Assembly: GCA_038211295.1 (NCBI GenBank)
Contig: JBBQVS010000038.1
Location: 1 to 35,623 of the forward strand
Source of the DNA: JBBQVS01 sp038211295
Lineage (GTDB): Bacteria; Chloroflexota; Ktedonobacteria; Ktedonobacterales; Ktedonobacteraceae
Direction: 5' to 3'
Length of the DNA: 35,623 nt
A program made the translations under genes and the position numbers. The stretch's first letter is position 1. The number at the start of each line of letters is the position of its first letter. Positions 33,358 through 35,623 of this stretch are shown here, one piece after another. The notes beneath the pieces are model-generated. The model worked only from the letters and a program-made list of their open reading frames with translations, did not search any database and was not told where the DNA came from.

Positions 33358-34461
33358 CTACGGCGCGAGCATTCCAACTTTGTCGCTCCCAGCTTCAGTA
33401 AACCAGATATTGTGATGTCTATCCAGCACAAGGCCAAAGGGGAAACTGGATGGGGACGGAATAGCATTGTAGAGAAAGCGATGGGCTGTTGTATCGAAGC
33501 GAGCCAGAGCGTTTTCGGCAGGCACTGTTACCCACACTTCATTGTTTGGCGTAATCAGTAAGCCATATAAACCGTTGCTGCCCTGAGTTGACGATGGCGC
33601 GGCATAAGACGTGAACGTGCCAGCGGTCGGGTCGAGTCGTAGCAAAAGGTTGTCGTTGAACGCGGTTGCCCAGATAATATTGTGTGAGTCGCTTGCGATC
33701 TCCATAAGCTGAACATTTGGACGGTCAACCGCAAACAGACGAATTGTACCAGTGTCAGGAGTAAGCTGCCCGATATGACCTGTCGATGCTTCGGTAAACC
33801 AGACTGTATCACGTGTATCAAGTGTGATACCATATGGGCTGTGTGTCTGTACAGTACGAGTGCTGCCCAATGGATAGTGCTTAATTGCTCCTGTATGTGT
33901 ATTGAGCATTCCTATTGCGTCGGCGTTCATTTCTGCGAACCAGAGGGTGCCATGTGTGTCGAGTACGATGTCATTGGGTGCGCTGGTCAACGCAAGTGTA
34001 TTTTTCGTGTTGCTGGAGTCGGGTATGTACAGTGTGGGCAAGTTGTAAAGCTGAAACTTTTTTGTTGTGGGGAAGTAATGCCCGATGTAGTTCGCGTCTT
34101 GTTCCGCGAACCAGACGGTATCATCGGGCGCGACAATAATCCCCATGATACTATATGCTCCACGCGGTGGCGTGATCTCTTCAAATACTTGTGTGGAAGG
34201 ATCGAACATCGTCAGAAAGTTGCGGCTCATCTCGCCAAACCAGAGCCGTCCCTTCGAGTCAATCGCGGGCCTCATCAAGCCATTCTCCGTTCTTGCTAAC
34301 GGATATTCTCTGAATTTTCCTATAGACATTTGGTTTGTGGCTGTTTGTGAGGGCATATTTCCGTTTATGTTTGTAGAGGGGTCTCTACAAGCTTCCGCAA
34401 GCAAAAATAAGCATAAACAGAGAAGCAGTAATAGACGTGGGCCGTTTGTGTGTAAACGCAA
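33358..34461 (-). CDS. Vgb-like seven-bladed beta-propeller protein, probably exported
   Basis: A 367-residue protein with an N-terminal hydrophobic signal (LLLLLCLCLFLLAEAC) ending in a Cys that may be lipidated; the LAEAC box is imperfect because Glu is at -2. Seven repeats follow, each with a core like GI.LD..G.(L/I)WF(T/A)E...I(G/A).L...T, the pattern of streptogramin lyase (virginiamycin B lyase) and NHL-type propellers. The E-x-H metal pair expected in true Vgb is not evident, so antibiotic linearisation is doubtful and a binding or structural role outside the membrane is as likely. The start is TTG at 34461, with AAAGG about 8 nt upstream. Last of three minus-strand genes. Confidence 0.82.
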   Translation of the reverse strand: MRLHTNGPRLLLLLCLCLFLLAEACRDPSTNINGNMPSQTATNQMSIGKFREYPLARTENGLMRPAIDSKGRLWFGEMSRNFLTMFDPSTQVFEEITPPRGAYSIMGIIVAPDDTVWFAEQDANYIGHYFPTTKKFQLYNLPTLYIPDSSNTKNTLALTSAPNDIVLDTHGTLWFAEMNADAIGMLNTHTGAIKHYPLGSTRTVQTHSPYGITLDTRDTVWFTEASTGHIGQLTPDTGTIRLFAVDRPNVQLMEIASDSHNIIWATAFNDNLLLRLDPTAGTFTSYAAPSSTQGSNGLYGLLITPNNEVWVTVPAENALARFDTTAHRFLYNAIPSPSSFPFGLVLDRHHNIWFTEAGSDKVGMLAP

Positions 34462-34509
34462 AAGTTTGACCTTTAGAAGTACGAAGCTTATACCATTGTT
34501 TGTTGTGGT

Positions 34510-35094
34510 TTACTGTACTCTACGTGGTACTGGACGACGTACTAGCTGCTGTGGCGCAGGCGTAGTCTCTTCAATCGTTTTTTGCATGAAGGGCAACGTA
34601 AACCAGATGCTGCCCACGCCAAAAAGTGTTCCCGTGAGGAGACGAAGTTGCCATGTGCTTTCTCGTAGTCCAAACATTTGCGTTGTGCCGTCGAGGGCCA
34701 TGGGCAAAATCATAAGCACCCAGACCCACCAGGGGATACCAGGTAGACGCTTTTTGCTTATCACAAAAACCACACTTGTAAGAAACATAGAAGCGTAAAT
34801 AGAAAAATTACGTGCACACATACCTAATTGATGTCCGAGAATATAAAATGAATGTGATGGGATTTGGGCGCATACGTAATGCAGCGAGAAAAAGATAGAT
34901 TTAGAAAAGCTGTCAAGTCCAAAGTATGAGAGGAATGGCACCGCGATTGCGGAAAGTACAAGTAAACCAAGCAAAAGCATTGCCATAATTGCCCAATATT
35001 CAAGCAAGAAGTCACCAAAAGCACTCATACCCCTGGTGACACGTCTTTGCTTTGGAGATGTCAAGACTGGCTGCTGTATCTGTTGTGCTGACAT
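34510..35094 (-). CDS. DUF2085 membrane protein
   Basis: A 194-residue membrane protein with about four to five hydrophobic segments. The conserved blocks HYVCAQIPSHSFYILGHQLGMCARNFSIYASMF and LPMALDGTTQMFGLRESTWQLRLLTGTLFG are diagnostic for DUF2085. The family keeps invariant Cys/His residues of unknown purpose, and function is unknown. The start at 35094 (MSAQQI) is preferred because AAGGA lies 8 nt upstream; an ATG 9 nt earlier has its Shine-Dalgarno-like bases immediately adjacent. The glutaredoxin-like gene is 37 bp upstream and the propeller gene 48 bp downstream; likely one operon. Confidence 0.9.
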   Translation of the reverse strand: MSAQQIQQPVLTSPKQRRVTRGMSAFGDFLLEYWAIMAMLLLGLLVLSAIAVPFLSYFGLDSFSKSIFFSLHYVCAQIPSHSFYILGHQLGMCARNFSIYASMFLTSVVFVISKKRLPGIPWWVWVLMILPMALDGTTQMFGLRESTWQLRLLTGTLFGVGSIWFTLPFMQKTIEETTPAPQQLVRRPVPRRVQ

Positions 35095-35131
35095 ACTATC
35101 CATCCTTATAGAGATATTCGCGTTTCTAGAG

Positions 35132-35380
35132 TCAGAGCTGAAACGCGTGTGCCACGTCTGTATATGCTATACGGCCCTCGGCGACAAGTGTTGCATCAAC
35201 GAAAATAACAGGAATGCGGTAGTGATACGTTTCAAAAAAATTGGGATCAGTACGAATATCTATCTCAATGAGTTCATAGTCCTGCTGTGTCGCAATTTCG
35301 TCAAGTATCGCGCGTGCCTCATCGCAGAGGTGACATCCAGCTTTCGTGTAAAATGTGACTCTGGGAAGTGGTGTACTCAC
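35132..35380 (-). CDS. Glutaredoxin-family protein (DUF836-like)
   Basis: An 82-residue thioredoxin-fold protein. The redox motif is CHLC (residues 16-19: FYTKAGCHLCDEA), the cis-proline is in YRIPVIFVDA, and the order of secondary structure matches short glutaredoxin/NrdH-like DUF836 proteins. It probably reduces disulfides in the cytoplasm with an unknown partner. The start is GTG at 35380, with AGGAAAT just before. It is the first gene of a three-gene minus-strand group with the DUF2085 and propeller genes. Confidence 0.9.
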   Translation of the reverse strand: MSTPLPRVTFYTKAGCHLCDEARAILDEIATQQDYELIEIDIRTDPNFFETYHYRIPVIFVDATLVAEGRIAYTDVAHAFQL

Positions 35381-35411
35381 ATTTCCTGCTCCATGCTTTT
35401 ATTCACGTTTC

Positions 35412-35440
35412 TATGTACGTATCGTACCATAGTCACGCAA
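35412..35440 (-). promoter_or_regulatory. Candidate promoter of the glutaredoxin-DUF2085-propeller operon
   Basis: TTGCGT-N17-TACATA on the minus strand, 32 bp upstream of the GTG start and in host DNA rather than the adjacent insertion element. Moderate match only. Confidence 0.4.
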
Positions 35441-35484
35441 GGGGAGCATATGTGAACCCAGTACGGGGTATGACAAAATATGAA

Positions 35485-35623
35485 TTGACACTTCCCCGCT
35501 TAGAAAGCAGGGGAATTCTTCTTTCGACCAGACGACTTGCTCGTTGTACCTTGCGATACAGGAGTAGCGGCCGTTCTGTCCAGAAGCGTTTCACGGGCTG
35601 CGTGTCCCGTAGGTTCCTGTCTG
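35485..35623 (-). mobile_element. Right end of an IS200/IS605-family insertion
   Basis: On the minus strand a TnpB-like C-terminus runs into a bulged subterminal hairpin (TTCCCCTGCTT-TCT-AAGCGGGGAA, bulged T, 35494-35516), and 6 nt later the sequence TCAA (35485-35488). Imperfect hairpins near each end and a TCAA right cleavage site are features of IS200/IS605 elements such as IS608. The element continues past the window edge. Confidence 0.6.
35500..35623 (-). CDS. TnpB-like RNA-guided nuclease/transposase-associated protein (partial, C-terminus)
   Basis: An open frame of 40 residues enters from the right edge and stops inside the hairpin at 35500-35502. The sequence (PTGHAARETLLDRTAATPV ... 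SGRKKNSPAF) is a polar, disordered tail like those of TnpB proteins of IS200/IS605 elements, whose stop often falls in the right-end hairpin. The catalytic RuvC and zinc-finger parts lie outside the window, so this is a call from tail and context, not from domain motifs. Confidence 0.55.
   Translation of the reverse strand, partial: RQEPTGHAARETLLDRTAATPVSQGTTSKSSGRKKNSPAF

Noticed and set aside
33800..33835. GTATCAC...GTGATAC inverted repeat
   Set aside because: It lies inside a conserved repeat of the propeller coding sequence and is probably a codon coincidence.
33775..34299. 174-residue Cys-rich open frame on the plus strand
   Set aside because: Antisense to the propeller gene; the cysteines come from reverse-reading repeated codons.

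Overview
The window looks like chromosomal DNA of a Chloroflexota bacterium, most likely of the class Ktedonobacteria. This is inferred from gene content and style: moderate GC, many GTG and TTG starts preceded by AAAGGGA/GGAGG-type ribosome sites, a nadB-nadC-nadA operon, an Lgt/sulfatase-like pair, a very large zinc-ribbon polytopic membrane protein, DUF1838 and DUF2085 proteins, and an IS200/IS605-type element end. No rRNA, tRNA, CRISPR array or phage block is visible.

Layout, left to right. 1-1.9 kb: the N-terminal part of a photolyase/cryptochrome-type FAD-binding protein (runs off the left edge), a Nudix hydrolase and a histidine-phosphatase-family enzyme. 1.9-2.2 kb: a one-RRM RNA-binding protein with its own terminator. 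2.4-5.8 kb: a sugar (xylose/ribose-type) ABC importer on the minus strand, in the order binding lipoprotein, ATPase, permease, with a 15-bp palindrome in front. 6-10.8 kb: a lactose/cellobiose-class PTS IIB-IIC pair, preceded by a textbook sigma-54 promoter and by the gene for a LevR-like sigma-54 activator (HTH, AAA+ with GAFTGA, PRD, EIIA-Man-like, EIIB-Gat-like, PRD). 11-14.8 kb: nadB-nadC-nadA for de novo quinolinate/NAD synthesis, ending in a 32-bp perfect hairpin. 15-17.7 kb: a Bcp peroxiredoxin, a WecA/TagO-type glycosyl-1-phosphate transferase, a cupin, and an unreported-looking 57-residue protein. 18-21.8 kb: a six-TM protein with a cytoplasmic coiled coil, an MFS transporter and a DUF1838 protein. 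21.9-24.4 kb: a sulfatase-like hydrolase followed by lgt. 24.7-29.5 kb: a 1602-residue membrane protein with internal duplications. 29.7-33.3 kb: two unknown small or acidic proteins and an S9 family peptidase. 33.4-35.4 kb: a minus-strand set of glutaredoxin-like protein, DUF2085 membrane protein and a Vgb-like beta-propeller protein. 35.5 kb to the end: the right end of an IS200/IS605-family insertion with the C-terminus of its TnpB-like protein.

The most interesting reading of the non-coding DNA is a shared palindrome, AGTGTA-N5-TACACT. It occurs just downstream of the nadBCA promoter (one strong and one weaker copy, 40 bp apart) and again overlapping the start of the transcript for the 57-residue protein about 7 kb away. 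This suggests a small regulon, presumably NAD related, that includes an uncharacterised small protein. The second strong regulatory story is the sigma-54/LevR-type control of a cellobiose-class PTS in a phylum where PTS and sigma-54 are not typical.
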